Assembly (NCBI RefSeq): GCF_000241265.1
Contig: NZ_BAEE01000036.1
Span: 124,001 to 188,000 of the forward strand
Direction: 5' to 3'
Length of the DNA stretch: 64,000 bases
Source of the DNA: Gordonia araii NBRC 100433
Lineage (GTDB): Bacteria; Actinomycetota; Actinomycetes; Mycobacteriales; Mycobacteriaceae
Shown here: one piece after another, positions 18,320 through 27,613 of the stretch
How positions within the stretch are numbered: the first letter of the stretch is position 1
Layout: every line of letters starts with the position of its first letter
Notes under the pieces: model-generated
Databases searched by the model: none
Told to the model about the DNA's origin: nothing
The model's input: only the letters and a program-made list of their open reading frames with translations
Position numbers and translations under genes: made by a program

Positions 18320-19864
18320 TCACGGCCGTCTCCAGCTCCGGCCGGTGCGCGACAGCATCTCGTCGGCGCTGGCGGGACCCCAGGTTCCCGATTCGTAGGT
18401 CTCCGGCCGGCCCTTCTTCGCCCACGCCCGCAGCACCGGGTCGAGGATCTCCCAGGAGAGTTCCACCTCGTCGTTGACCGGGAACAGCGACGGCTCGCCG
18501 AGCAGGACGTCGAGGATGAGCCGCTCGTAGGCCTCTGGCGAGGATTCGGTGAACGCCTCGCCGTAGCTGAAGTCCATGTTCACGTCGCGCACCTCCATCG
18601 AGGAGCCGGGAACCTTCGAACCGAACCGCAAGGTCACCCCCTCGTCCGGCTGCACGCGGATCACCAGGGCGTTCTGCCCGAGTTCCGCGGTCATCGTCGA
18701 GTCGAACGGCAGATGCGGCGCGCGTTTGAACACCAGCGCGATCTCGGTGACGCGGCGGCCCAGCCGCTTGCCCGTGCGCAGGTAGAACGGCACGCCCGCC
18801 CAGCGCCGGGTATCGACTTCGAGTGCGATGGCGGCATACGTCTCGGTGGTCGAGTCCTTCGCGAAGCCCTCCTCGTCGAGGAGCCCGCACACCGACTCGT
18901 TGCCCTGCCAGCCGGGACCGTACTGTCCGCGGGCGGAGTTCTCCTCCAACGGCAGGATGTTGCGCGTCGCGGAGAGCACCTTGATCTTCTCCGCCTGCAG
19001 TTCCGCTGGCGCGAACGACACCGGTTCCTCCATGGCGACCAGCGCCAGCAACTGCAGCAGATGATTCTGGATCACGTCGCGGGCGGCGCCGATGCCGTCG
19101 TAGTAGCCGGCTCGCCCGCCCAGCCCGATGTCCTCGGCCATGGTGATCTGGACGTGATCGATGTAGTGGGCGCTCCACACGGGGTCGAACAGCTGGTTGG
19201 CGAAGCGCAGCGCCAGGATGTTCTGGACCGTCTCCTTGCCGAGATAGTGGTCGATGCGGAAGACCGACTGCTCGGGGAAGACGCTGTTGACCACCGCGTT
19301 GAGCTTGCGGGCGCTGGCGAGGTCGTGGCCGAAGGGCTTCTCGATGACCACGCGCCGCCACCGGCCGTCGCGCGGCTGGGCGAGTTCGGAGCGCTTGAGC
19401 TGATCGCAGACGACCGGGAAGGAGTCCGGCGGGATCGACAGGTAGAAGGCGTGGTTCCCGTCGGTGCCGCGCTCCTCGTCGAGGGCGGTGAGCGTCGCCG
19501 ACAAGCGGTCGAAGGCGTCGTCGTCGTCGAATGTTCCCTGGACGAAGCGGAAGCCCTTGGCGAGTTCGTGCCACACGTCCTCGCGGAACGGCGTCCGGGA
19601 GTGCGCGCGAACCGCGTCGTGCACGACCTGGGCGAAATCCTCGTCGGCCCATTCGCGCCGCGCGAACCCGACGAGGGCGAACCCGGTGGGCAGCAGGCCC
19701 CGATTGGCGAGGTCGTAGATGGCCGGCATCAGCTTGCGCCGCGCCAGGTCGCCGGTGACGCCGAAGATCACCATGCTGCACGGTCCGGCGATCCGGGGCA
19801 GCCGCTTGTCGCGCTCGTCGCGCAGCGGATTGTGGTGGCGGCGGGCGGCGCGCGACGATGCCAC
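18320..19864 (-). CDS. zwf: Glucose-6-phosphate 1-dehydrogenase
   Basis: 514 residues from GTG 19864, five bp after the tal stop; this gives the conserved start V(M)ASSRAARRHHNPLRDERDKR. The NADP-binding motif is FGVTGDLARRKLMPA, and the catalytic region RIDHYLGKETVQN contains the His/Lys that bind glucose-6-phosphate. NALVIRVQPDEG and EAYERLILD complete the family. It makes 6-phosphogluconolactone and NADPH. Longer frames run antisense into tal and were discarded. Confidence 0.95.
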   Translation of the reverse strand: MASSRAARRHHNPLRDERDKRLPRIAGPCSMVIFGVTGDLARRKLMPAIYDLANRGLLPTGFALVGFARREWADEDFAQVVHDAVRAHSRTPFREDVWHELAKGFRFVQGTFDDDDAFDRLSATLTALDEERGTDGNHAFYLSIPPDSFPVVCDQLKRSELAQPRDGRWRRVVIEKPFGHDLASARKLNAVVNSVFPEQSVFRIDHYLGKETVQNILALRFANQLFDPVWSAHYIDHVQITMAEDIGLGGRAGYYDGIGAARDVIQNHLLQLLALVAMEEPVSFAPAELQAEKIKVLSATRNILPLEENSARGQYGPGWQGNESVCGLLDEEGFAKDSTTETYAAIALEVDTRRWAGVPFYLRTGKRLGRRVTEIALVFKRAPHLPFDSTMTAELGQNALVIRVQPDEGVTLRFGSKVPGSSMEVRDVNMDFSYGEAFTESSPEAYERLILDVLLGEPSLFPVNDEVELSWEILDPVLRAWAKKGRPETYESGTWGPASADEMLSRTGRSWRRP

Positions 19865-19869
19865 CGTGT

Positions 19870-20985
19870 CTAGGCCTTGGCGCTGAGCTGGTCGCCGGTC
19901 GCGGCCAGCAGGTCGGTCCAGGAGTCGATGAACTTCGTGACGCCTTCGTCTTCGAGCTGGGCGAACACATCGTCGAGGTCGACGCCGGCGGCGGCGACGC
20001 GCTCCATCACCTCGCGAGCGTCGGCTTCTTGCCCGATGATGGACGATTCGTTGACCCAGCCGTGGTCGGCGAACGCTTCCATCGTCTTGCCCGGCATGGT
20101 GTTGACGGTGTCGGGGGCGACGAGTTCGGAGACGTAGAGGGTGTCGGGGTAGTCGGCGTTCTTGGTCCCGGTGGAGGCCCATAGTGCGCGCTGGGGGCGC
20201 GCGCCGTGGGCGGCAAGGTCGGGGAACCGCACCTCTTTGGTGAACACGTCCTGGTAGCGCGCGTAGGCCAGGCGCGCGTTGGCCAGTGCGGCCTTGCCGC
20301 GCAGTGCGAGTGCCTCGTCGGTGCCGATCGCGTCGAGACGCTTGTCGATCTCGGTGTCGACCCGGGAGACGAAGAACGAGGCCACCGAGTGGAGGTCGGC
20401 GATGTCGCGTCCGGCGGCCAGCGCGGCGCCGAGGCCGTCGAGGAAGGCCTCGATCACCTCGGCGTAGCGCTGCACCGAGAAGATCAGGGTGACGTTGACG
20501 CTGATGCCCTCGGCCAGGACGCGGGTGATGGCGGGCAGCCCGGCCTTGGTCGCGGGGATCTTGATCAGCAGGTTCGGGCGGTCGACTTCCTGCCACAGCT
20601 CGATCGCCTGGGCGACGGTGCCGTCGGTGTCGTGGGCCAGCCGCGGGTCGACCTCGATCGAGACGCGGCCGTCGACGCCGTCGGACTCGACGAATACCGG
20701 TGCGAACACGTCGCACGCGTCGCGCACGTCGTCGGTGGTGATCGTGCGGATCGCGGCGTCGACGTCGGCGCCGGAGGCGGCGAGTTTGGCGACCTGCTCG
20801 TCGTAGCTGTCGCCGGCCGAGAGTGCGGCCTGGAAGATCGACGGGTTGGTGGTGACACCGACGACCGACCTGGTCGCGATCAGCTCGGCGAGCCGGCCGC
20901 TGCGCAGCAGGTCGCGCGACAGGTCGTCGAGCCAGACGGATACTCCGGCCTCGCTGAGTTGGGCCAACCGCTCGTTGGTGGTCAT
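19870..20985 (-). CDS. tal: Transaldolase
   Basis: 371 residues, the length of actinobacterial (type 2) transaldolases. [13 protein letters not shown] is the N-terminal signature, [14 protein letters not shown] carries the Schiff-base lysine, and [21 protein letters not shown] is conserved. It exchanges dihydroxyacetone units between sedoheptulose-7-P and glyceraldehyde-3-P. ATG 20985 has AGGAG seven bases upstream. It follows tkt by 44 bp. Confidence 0.95.
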   Translation of the reverse strand: MTTNERLAQLSEAGVSVWLDDLSRDLLRSGRLAELIATRSVVGVTTNPSIFQAALSAGDSYDEQVAKLAASGADVDAAIRTITTDDVRDACDVFAPVFVESDGVDGRVSIEVDPRLAHDTDGTVAQAIELWQEVDRPNLLIKIPATKAGLPAITRVLAEGISVNVTLIFSVQRYAEVIEAFLDGLGAALAAGRDIADLHSVASFFVSRVDTEIDKRLDAIGTDEALALRGKAALANARLAYARYQDVFTKEVRFPDLAAHGARPQRALWASTGTKNADYPDTLYVSELVAPDTVNTMPGKTMEAFADHGWVNESSIIGQEADAREVMERVAAAGVDLDDVFAQLEDEGVTKFIDSWTDLLAATGDQLSAKA

Positions 20986-21029
20986 TTCGGTGACTCCTCT
21001 TTCGATATCGCGGTACTGCGGTCTGGTGA

Positions 21030-23117
21030 CTACTTCGTGTTGGCGATGGAGCGCCGCGCCGCGTCGGCCACGGCCTCGGCGGTCACGCCGAACTTCTCGT
21101 AGAGCACCTGGTAGGCCGCCGAGGCGCCGTAGTGCTCGATGGAGACGATCTCGCCCGCGTCGCCGACGAACCGGTACCACGGCATCGCGATACCGGCCTC
21201 GACCGCCACACGAGCCCGGACCTGCGGCGGCAGCACCGAATCCCGGTACTCCTGGGGCTGGGCGTCGAACCATTCCACGCACGGCATCGACACGACACGC
21301 GCGTCGACGCCCTGCTCGGCGAGAGCCTCGCGCGCCGCCACGGCCAGCTGGACCTCCGACCCGGTGCCGATGAGGACGACGTCGGGTACTTCGCCGTCGG
21401 CATCGACGAGTACGTAACCGCCGGCGGCGACGCCTTCGGCCGACGTGCCGTCGAGGACGGGCACGTTCTGTCGGGTCAGGGCCAGTCCGGCCGGGTTGTT
21501 GCGGCGGGTGAGGACGTGCGCCCAGGCGTGGGCGGTCTCGTTGGCGTCGGCGGGCCGGACCACGTCGAGGTGGGGAATCGCACGCAACGCGGCGAGATGC
21601 TCGATCGGCTGATGGGTCGGACCGTCCTCGCCGAGACCGATCGAATCATGGGTCCAGACGTAGATCGGGTCGATCTCCATCAGCGCAGCCAGCCGCACCG
21701 CGGGGCGCATGTAGTCGGCGAACTGCAGGAAGGTACCGCCGTAGGCGCGGGTCGGGCCGTGCAGCACGATGCCGGAAAGGATTGCGCCCATCGCATGCTC
21801 GCGGATGCCGAAGTGCAGGGTCCGGCCGTACGGGTCGGCGGTCCACGTCGACGTCGATATCGACGCCGGGCCGAAGGACTTTGCCCCGGCGATCGTGGTG
21901 TTGTTCGACCCGGCCAAGTCGGCCGAACCGCCCCACAGCTCGGGCAGCACCGGGCCCAGCGCGCCGAGCACCTTGCCCGAGGCGCTACGCGTCGCGACCG
22001 AGTCGCCGGCCTCCCAGCTCGGCAACGCGTCGCGCCAGCCGTCGGGCAGCTCGTGGGCCGTCAGCCGGTCGAACAACGCCTTGCGGTCGGGTGACCCCGC
22101 CGCCCACGCGTCGAACGCCGATGTCCATTCGGCGCGCGCGGTGGCGGCCCGCTCCCGCAGCCCGCGGGTGTGGGCGATGACGTCGTCGGCGACGGCGAAG
22201 TCGGCCTCGGGGTCGAAGCCGAGGATCTCCTTGGTCGCCTTGATCTCATCGGCGCCCAGCGCGGCGCCGTGCGCGGCACCGGTGTTCATCTTCGTCGGAG
22301 CCGGATACCCGATGACGGTCCGCAGGCAGATGAGCGACGGCTTGTCGGTCACCGCCTTGGCCTCGGCGATCGCCGCCTCGATGCCCACGACGTTCTCGCC
22401 GCCGTCGACGGTCTGGACGTGCCAGCCGTAGGCCCGGTAGCGCTCGGCGACATCCTCCGACAAGGCGATGTCGGTGTCGTCCTCGATCGAGATCTGGTTC
22501 TCGTCGTAGAAGACGATCAGGTTGCCCAACTGCTGCGTGCCCGCCAGCGAGCTAGCCTCGCTGGTCACGCCTTCCTCGATGTCGCCGTCGGAGGCGATCA
22601 CGTAGATGAAGTGGTCGAACGGGCTGGCGCCCGCCGCGGCGTCGGGATCGAACAGGCCGCGCTCGTAGCGCGAGGCCATGCTCATACCCACCGCCGACGC
22701 CAGGCCCTGGCCGAGCGGGCCGGTGGTGATCTCCACGCCCTTGGTGTGCCGGTACTCCGGATGGCCGGGCGTCAACGAGTCCCAGGTCCGCAGCGCCTTG
22801 AGATCGTCGAGCTCGAGACCGAATCCGGCCAGGTAGAGCTGCACGTACAGGGTGAGGCTGGAATGACCGCACGACAGGATGAACCGGTCGCGGCCGACCC
22901 ATTCGGGATCGGCCGGATCGTGGCGCAGCACCCGCTGGAACAGGGTGTAGGCCAACGGTGCCAGGCTCATCGCGGTACCCGGATGACCGCTGCCGCACTT
23001 CTGCACCGCGTCGGCGGCCAGCAGACGAGCCGTGTCCACCGCCTTGGTGTCCAGGTCGGTCCAGTCATCGGGATGGGCGGGCTGGGTCAGCTTGGCGATC
23101 TCGTCGATGTGGACCAC
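21030..23117 (-). CDS. tkt: Transketolase
   Basis: 695 residues. Thiamine diphosphate is bound at [19 protein letters not shown] with the following N; the phosphate-binding start is [21 protein letters not shown] is present, and the central region holds [20 protein letters not shown] and [11 protein letters not shown] 23117 ([13 protein letters not shown]) has AGGAG upstream; an in-frame ATG at 23234 would add 39 residues that do not look conserved. First gene of the pentose-phosphate operon and divergent from ctaB with 226 bp between starts. Confidence 0.95.
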   Translation of the reverse strand: MVHIDEIAKLTQPAHPDDWTDLDTKAVDTARLLAADAVQKCGSGHPGTAMSLAPLAYTLFQRVLRHDPADPEWVGRDRFILSCGHSSLTLYVQLYLAGFGLELDDLKALRTWDSLTPGHPEYRHTKGVEITTGPLGQGLASAVGMSMASRYERGLFDPDAAAGASPFDHFIYVIASDGDIEEGVTSEASSLAGTQQLGNLIVFYDENQISIEDDTDIALSEDVAERYRAYGWHVQTVDGGENVVGIEAAIAEAKAVTDKPSLICLRTVIGYPAPTKMNTGAAHGAALGADEIKATKEILGFDPEADFAVADDVIAHTRGLRERAATARAEWTSAFDAWAAGSPDRKALFDRLTAHELPDGWRDALPSWEAGDSVATRSASGKVLGALGPVLPELWGGSADLAGSNNTTIAGAKSFGPASISTSTWTADPYGRTLHFGIREHAMGAILSGIVLHGPTRAYGGTFLQFADYMRPAVRLAALMEIDPIYVWTHDSIGLGEDGPTHQPIEHLAALRAIPHLDVVRPADANETAHAWAHVLTRRNNPAGLALTRQNVPVLDGTSAEGVAAGGYVLVDADGEVPDVVLIGTGSEVQLAVAAREALAEQGVDARVVSMPCVEWFDAQPQEYRDSVLPPQVRARVAVEAGIAMPWYRFVGDAGEIVSIEHYGASAAYQVLYEKFGVTAEAVADAARRSIANTK

Positions 23118-23265
23118 GGTGGTGCGTTCTCCTGGAATGGAAGTGATGGGGTAGGAAAGTACGTGTCTGCTCCAGCCTAGTCGGAGGCCTGCGGGTTCAT
23201 GAGTCGAGCCTCGTGTCTGGCCGTCGACGGGCATGGCCGGGGTCTGGCGGTGTGGACCCCGGGTC

Positions 23266-23278
23266 TACACTTCGTAGT
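23266..23278 (+). promoter_or_regulatory. ctaB -10 box with overlapping near-palindrome
   Basis: TACACT (23266-23271) fits the actinobacterial -10. ACTTCGTAGT (23269-23278) overlaps it and extends to the expected transcription start. It differs by one base from the perfect palindrome ACTACGTAGT directly before ctaA. The remaining tkt-ctaB space shows no gene. Confidence 0.5.
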
Positions 23279-23343
23279 AGTGCGGGCACGGGGTAGGTCG
23301 AAGCCCCGGGTGAGTCGAGCGTTTCGGACAAGCGGAGTGACAG

Positions 23344-24309
23344 TTGAGCAGTGAGCGTGTGGACACCGAGACGCCGGTGGCCGATCACTCGCCCGACCAG
23401 TCGCTTCCGCGGCGGGCGCGCAACGTCGCCGCCGCCTATGTCGCCCTGACCAAGCCGCGGGTGATCGAACTCCTCCTCGTCGCCACCATCCCGGTGATGC
23501 TGCAGGCCGACCGCGGCACCGTCGACATCGGTCTGATCGCCGCGACGCTGATCGGCGGCTGGCTGGGCGCGGCGAGCGCCAACACGCTGAACATGGTGGC
23601 CGACGCCGACATCGACCAGAAGATGCGCCGCACCCAGCGCCGGCCGTTGGCGCGCCACGCGGTGACGCCGCGAGCCGCGTTGGTCTTCGGCATCGTGCTG
23701 GGCGCCGCGTCCTTCGTCGTGCTGTGGCGCTTCACCAACCTGCTGGCGGCCGTGCTGGTGATGATCACCATCGCGTTCTACGTCGGCGTCTACACCCTGA
23801 TCCTCAAGCGGCGCACCTCGCAGAACGTGGTCTGGGGCGGCGCGGCCGGCTGCATGCCGACGCTCGTCGGCTGGGCCGCGGTCACCGGCTCGCTCAGCTG
23901 GGAGCCGTTCGTCCTCTTCCTCGTCATCTTCTTCTGGACACCGCCGCACACGTGGGCGCTGGCAATGCGCTACCGCGAGGATTACGAAGCGGCCGGTGTG
24001 CCGATGCTGCCCGTCGTCGCGACCGAAGAGCAGGTGACCAGGCAGATGGTGTTCTACACCATCGCAACCGTGATCACGTCCTTCGTCCTCATCCCCGCGG
24101 CGGGCGTGGTGTACGCCGCCGTTGCCGTTCTCGCCGGGGCGTGGTTCGCGCAGCGAGTGTGGAAGCTGTACCGCGAGACGCGTCAGGGCAAGGAAGTCGT
24201 CCCGCTGAAGGTCTTCCTGCAGTCCAACGAATACCTGGCGCTGCTGTTCTGCGGATTGGCCATCGACGCGGTCTTCCACCTGCCGACCATCGCGTCCTAC
24301 TTCTCCTAA
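23344..24309 (+). CDS. ctaB: Heme O synthase (protoheme IX farnesyltransferase)
   Basis: 321-residue UbiA-family membrane enzyme with about nine helices. The first prenyl-diphosphate motif is [20 protein letters not shown]; the second loop is [25 protein letters not shown] opens the first helix. It farnesylates heme b to heme O for CtaA. TTG 23344 was chosen because GGAG lies 8 nt upstream and no ATG occurs in the N-terminal part. The downstream ctaA (25831) completes heme A synthesis. Confidence 0.93.
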   Translation: MSSERVDTETPVADHSPDQSLPRRARNVAAAYVALTKPRVIELLLVATIPVMLQADRGTVDIGLIAATLIGGWLGAASANTLNMVADADIDQKMRRTQRRPLARHAVTPRAALVFGIVLGAASFVVLWRFTNLLAAVLVMITIAFYVGVYTLILKRRTSQNVVWGGAAGCMPTLVGWAAVTGSLSWEPFVLFLVIFFWTPPHTWALAMRYREDYEAAGVPMLPVVATEEQVTRQMVFYTIATVITSFVLIPAAGVVYAAVAVLAGAWFAQRVWKLYRETRQGKEVVPLKVFLQSNEYLALLFCGLAIDAVFHLPTIASYFS

Positions 24310-24320
24310 GCCCACCCCAA

Positions 24321-24407
24321 ACGCCGAGTGGGCACCTCACCTACGCCGACTGGGCACCTCACCCACGCCGAGTGGGCACCTCACCCACGCCGACTGGGCA
24401 CTACGCC
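24321..24407. repeat. 22-bp tandem repeat, family B (copy set 1)
   Basis: Three full units and one partial unit of ACGCCGAGTGGGCACCTCAC plus two bases, starting at 24321, 24343, 24365 and 24387. Units alternate GAGTGGG and GACTGGG. The array fills the space between the convergent ctaB and quinone oxidoreductase stops, and its last partial unit runs into the oxidoreductase stop codon. The same unit occurs inverted at 36986-37053. Confidence 0.85.
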
Positions 24408-25366
24408 ATCAGCGCGATCGACCCCGTGGTGGCCCGTGATTCCAGATCCCGATGGGCTTGTGCGGTGTCGGCCAGCGGATAGTGCGCGCCGACGCGGATT
24501 CGGACCGTTCCGTCGGCGACGGCGGTGACCAGTCGCCCGCTCCGCTCGGCGAATTCGTCGGGATCGGCGATGAAGTGTGCCAGTGTCGGCCGCGTGACCG
24601 AGAGCGATCCGGCGGTGTTGAGGCGCTGCAGGTCGAACAGGGGCACGGGGCCGCTGGCCGCACCGAAGAGCACGACGGTGCCGCGCACGGCCGTCGCCGC
24701 GATACTCGCGTCGAAGGTATCGGCGCCCACCCCGTCGTAGACGACGGCGACGCCTTTGCCGCCGGTCAGCCCGCGCACCCGATCGGCGAGGTCGTTTCCG
24801 TAGCGAAGGACGTGAGCGGCCCCGGCCTCGCGGGAGAGGACTTCCTTCTCATCGGTGGAGACCGTGGAGATCACCGTCAGCCCGGCGGCGACGGCCAGCT
24901 GGGTGAGGATCAGCCCCACCCCGCCCGCGCCGGCGTGCACCAGGACGGTGTCGCCCGGCCGCGGGTGTGCCGCGCCACGAAGCAAGTAGTCGGCGGTCAG
25001 CCCCTGGAGCAGCATCGTGCCGGCCACCTCGTCGGCGACCTCGGCCGGCACGCGGACCGCGCGCGTCGCATTGACCAGGACCTGCTCGGCATAGGAGCCG
25101 GGCGCGTCGCACCATGCGACGCGGTCGCCGACCGACAACCCGGTCACGCCGTCGCCGAGTGCCGCGACCACACCGGAGCCCTCGGTGCCGGGCACGTACG
25201 GCGGGTCGCTGGGGTACAGGCCGCGACGCAGGTAGGTGTCGATGAAATTCACCCCGGCGACCTTGTTCTGGACGAGGACCTGTCCGGGCCGCGGAGCGAG
25301 GTCGGGCCGCTCCTGCCACGTCAGGACATCGGGCCCGCCGTGGGCGGTGACGACGATCGCGCGCAT
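24401..25366 (-). CDS. Quinone oxidoreductase (zeta-crystallin-like MDR)
   Basis: 321 residues from ATG 25366 (MRAIVVTAHGGPDVLTW), the usual Qor length. GroES-like domain with VAGVNFIDTYLRRGLYP, and Rossmann domain with VLVHAGAGGVGLILTQLA. It lacks the zinc-binding cysteines of alcohol dehydrogenases, as expected for NADPH:quinone reductases. It lies between ctaB and ctaA on the opposite strand, the position of Rv1454c in M. tuberculosis (from memory). The physiological acceptor is unknown. Confidence 0.9.
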   Translation of the reverse strand: MRAIVVTAHGGPDVLTWQERPDLAPRPGQVLVQNKVAGVNFIDTYLRRGLYPSDPPYVPGTEGSGVVAALGDGVTGLSVGDRVAWCDAPGSYAEQVLVNATRAVRVPAEVADEVAGTMLLQGLTADYLLRGAAHPRPGDTVLVHAGAGGVGLILTQLAVAAGLTVISTVSTDEKEVLSREAGAAHVLRYGNDLADRVRGLTGGKGVAVVYDGVGADTFDASIAATAVRGTVVLFGAASGPVPLFDLQRLNTAGSLSVTRPTLAHFIADPDEFAERSGRLVTAVADGTVRIRVGAHYPLADTAQAHRDLESRATTGSIALMA

Positions 25367-25396
25367 GTCCCCAGTTCTACACCGGCGGGCGGGCAG

Positions 25397-25402
25397 TATC
25401 AT
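25397..25402 (+). promoter_or_regulatory. -10 box for a leaderless transcript
   Basis: TATCAT ends 8 bp before the ATG of the following gene and no ribosome site is visible, so transcription may begin at or next to the start codon. Confidence 0.45.
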
Positions 25403-25410
25403 CGACGGCT

Positions 25411-25791
25411 ATGAGCGAGGACACCGCTGAGACGCCGACCGCCGAGACCGCAGCGCCCACGATCCCCGGCGGGGTCGTGAACTCGATCCGCCGCTACGTC
25501 GAGCGCGAGGGCGGAGCGGCTACCGCCATCCTGCAGCCCATCGGGGACGCGGGAATCCGCATCACCCTCGTCGGGCAGGACGGCGGCATCCTCGGCGACC
25601 GTGTCGTGGCCGACGAACCCACCGCGCACGCCGTCGTCGATGCGGTGGAGGGCCTGACCGTGTCGGAGGAATGGACCCGCGAGCTGGTCTCCGAGGCGAC
25701 GGTGACGCCGTCGCACTGGCGCAAGATGGCCGGCTGGGTCGCGCATCAGCACCGATTCCCCAAGGCTCGCAACTCCTCGATCCTCGACTGA
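25411..25791 (+). CDS. Conserved actinobacterial protein of unknown function
   Basis: 126 residues, hydrophilic, without signal or membrane helix. The first 20 residues are Thr/Ala/Glu-rich and likely disordered. The rest is a compact alpha/beta domain (VVNSIRRYVEREGGAATAIL, then HWRKMAGWVAHQHRFPKARN). It occupies the place of Rv1455 between qor and ctaA in M. tuberculosis, so the order is conserved. I do not recognise a fold or function. Probably leaderless. Confidence 0.75.
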   Translation: MSEDTAETPTAETAAPTIPGGVVNSIRRYVEREGGAATAILQPIGDAGIRITLVGQDGGILGDRVVADEPTAHAVVDAVEGLTVSEEWTRELVSEATVTPSHWRKMAGWVAHQHRFPKARNSSILD

Positions 25792-25820
25792 TCCCACCCG
25801 TGGACCAGCGCTTCTACGAC

Positions 25821-25830
25821 ACTACGTAGT
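25821..25830. promoter_or_regulatory. Palindrome immediately before ctaA
   Basis: ACTACGTAGT is a perfect 10-bp palindrome that ends at the base before the ctaA ATG. TCTAC lies just upstream (25813-25817), as it does at ctaB. No ribosome site is present. A repressor bound here would block transcription or translation start. It resembles GTAGTA-type half-sites of BlaI-family repressors (inference). Confidence 0.45.
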
Positions 25831-26820
25831 ATGAGCGACGTGGCTCCCAACCCGATCGTCCGCACGTGGTATCGCGTGGTGGATCTCCTGCCGTTGCCCA
25901 CCGTGCGCACCCAGCGGCGTATCGCCTTGGCTGCCCTGCTGAGCCAAGCGCTGATCGCGGTCACCGGTTCTATCGTGCGCGTCACCGGTTCCGGCCTGGG
26001 CTGCCCGACCTGGCCCAAGTGCCACGACGATTCGCTGCTGCCGATCCCGTCCGACGAGGTGCCGTGGTGGCACCAGGCCATCGAGTTCGGCAACCGGCAG
26101 ATCGCCGTCTGGATCGTCGTGACGACGGCGGCGGCCATCGTGTTGGCGGTGAGCCGCGCGCGCCGGCGCCGCGAGGTGCTGGTGTACGCGTGGATCCTGC
26201 CCGCCTCGACCTTCGCGCAGGGCGTGCTCGGCGGGGTCACCGTGCTGGCCGGTCTCAAGTGGTGGGTCGTCGGGGCTCACCTGCTGGTTTCGACCGCCAT
26301 GGTGTGGCTGGCTGCGACCCTGTACGTGAAGGTCGGCCAGCCCGACGACGGTGTGCCGGTCGACGCCGCGCCGCGCCGCGCCCGCAGCCTCGTCGCCGCG
26401 TCGGCGGTGGCATTGGCCTTCGCGCTGGCGGCAGGCGTCACGGTCACCGGAGCCGGACCGCACGCCGGCGACCGGACCCGGCCGGAGGCGATCGACCGTC
26501 TCCACGTCAGCATCCCGCTGCTCACCTCGATTCACACCGCGCTTGTGGTGGTGTTCCTCGGGCTGGTGGTTGCCGCGCTGCTCGTGATCCGGCGCGCTTA
26601 TCCCACCCCCGAGGTGCTGCGACGCTGTCGCATCGTGCTGATCGTCGTCGCGGCGCAGTCCTTAATCGGCGTCGTGCAGTACTTCACGAACGTCCCGGCG
26701 CTTCTCGTCGTCCTCCACGTCGCCGGTGCGTGTTCGGTCATCGCCGAGACGGCAATCCTCTATCAGGCGCTGCGACCGCGCGTCGACGCGGACAAGGCCG
26801 AGGAACTCAGTCGAACCTGA
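25831..26820 (+). CDS. ctaA: Heme A synthase
   Basis: 329-residue COX15/CtaA membrane protein with eight predicted helices. SIVRVTGSGLGCPTWPKCHD carries the paired cysteines of the first extracellular loop, HQAIEFGNRQ the first heme-ligand region, and GPHAGDRTRPEAIDRLHVSI the equivalent loop of the second half, with IHTALVV following. It oxidises the C8 methyl of heme O to heme A for cytochrome aa3 oxidase. The start has no Shine-Dalgarno sequence. The 3' end overlaps the convergent ABC permease by 14 bp. Confidence 0.93.
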   Translation: MSDVAPNPIVRTWYRVVDLLPLPTVRTQRRIALAALLSQALIAVTGSIVRVTGSGLGCPTWPKCHDDSLLPIPSDEVPWWHQAIEFGNRQIAVWIVVTTAAAIVLAVSRARRRREVLVYAWILPASTFAQGVLGGVTVLAGLKWWVVGAHLLVSTAMVWLAATLYVKVGQPDDGVPVDAAPRRARSLVAASAVALAFALAAGVTVTGAGPHAGDRTRPEAIDRLHVSIPLLTSIHTALVVVFLGLVVAALLVIRRAYPTPEVLRRCRIVLIVVAAQSLIGVVQYFTNVPALLVVLHVAGACSVIAETAILYQALRPRVDADKAEELSRT

Positions 26821-27613
26821 AACACTTGACGGCCACGGCAGTCCCGGCGATCGCCCACAGGACCAGTAGCACGAAGGCGGTCGGTGCGAACTGGCCGTCG
26901 CCCGCCTTCTGCAGCGCGTCGGCGAGAGCGCCCGAGGGCGTACCGCTGGCCACCGCCCGCAGCGTGTCGGGCACGCGTGAGCCGAGGACGACCATGCTGG
27001 CGAACCCGGCGAGGACGAACCAGATCAAGTTGGCCACGGCCAAGACGACTTCCGCTTTGCCGGTGCCGCCCAGCGCGAGCCCGAGCGCGGCGAACATGAC
27101 GGTGCCCAACACGATGGCCAGCGCGGCGAATCCGATGCCCGCGGCGTTGGGGCGCCAGCCGAAGACGGCCGCGATCGCGCTCAGGAGCACCATCTGCGCC
27201 GCGACGACGATGACGACCGCGATCGACTTCCCCGCGATGACCCCCCACCGGGGGATCGCGGTCGCGCCGAGGCGTTTGAGCGCGCCGTAGCGACGGTCGA
27301 ACCCCACCGCGATGGCCTGCCCGGTGAACGCCGTCGACATGATCGCGACGGTGAGGATGACCGGCAGGAACGTGTGTGCGCGCGCCGCCGCCGTATCGCC
27401 CGCGTCGGTCGACAACGGGACCAGGCACAGTCCGATGAGCAGCGTGACCGGGATGAACATGGTCAGCAGCAATTGCTCGCCGTTGCGCAACAGCAGTTTC
27501 AGCTCGAGCGCCGACTGTGCCGCGACCATCGACGGGATCGGCGCCGGCCGTGGGTCGGGGGTGAAGGATCCCGGCGGAAAGGTCTCGGTCGCCGGGCGGG
27601 CGGGGGAATTCAC
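26807..27613 (-). CDS. ABC-2 type transporter permease
   Basis: 268 residues from GTG 27613, which overlaps the stop of the ATPase gene (GTGA). A short Pro-rich N-terminus is followed by six hydrophobic segments in the ABC-2 pattern, with FTGQAIAVGFDRRYGALKRLGATAIPRWGVIAGK between helices two and three, typical of DrrB-like exporters. It forms the membrane half of the exporter with the gene upstream. In M. tuberculosis this pair is Rv1457c-Rv1458c beside ctaA and mptB (recalled). The substrate is unknown. Confidence 0.88.
   Translation of the reverse strand: MNSPARPATETFPPGSFTPDPRPAPIPSMVAAQSALELKLLLRNGEQLLLTMFIPVTLLIGLCLVPLSTDAGDTAAARAHTFLPVILTVAIMSTAFTGQAIAVGFDRRYGALKRLGATAIPRWGVIAGKSIAVVIVVAAQMVLLSAIAAVFGWRPNAAGIGFAALAIVLGTVMFAALGLALGGTGKAEVVLAVANLIWFVLAGFASMVVLGSRVPDTLRAVASGTPSGALADALQKAGDGQFAPTAFVLLVLWAIAGTAVAVKCFRFD

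Noticed and set aside
20286-20492. Small plus-strand frames within tal, zwf and tkt
   Set aside because: All lie opposite well-supported genes and have shadow composition without ribosome sites.
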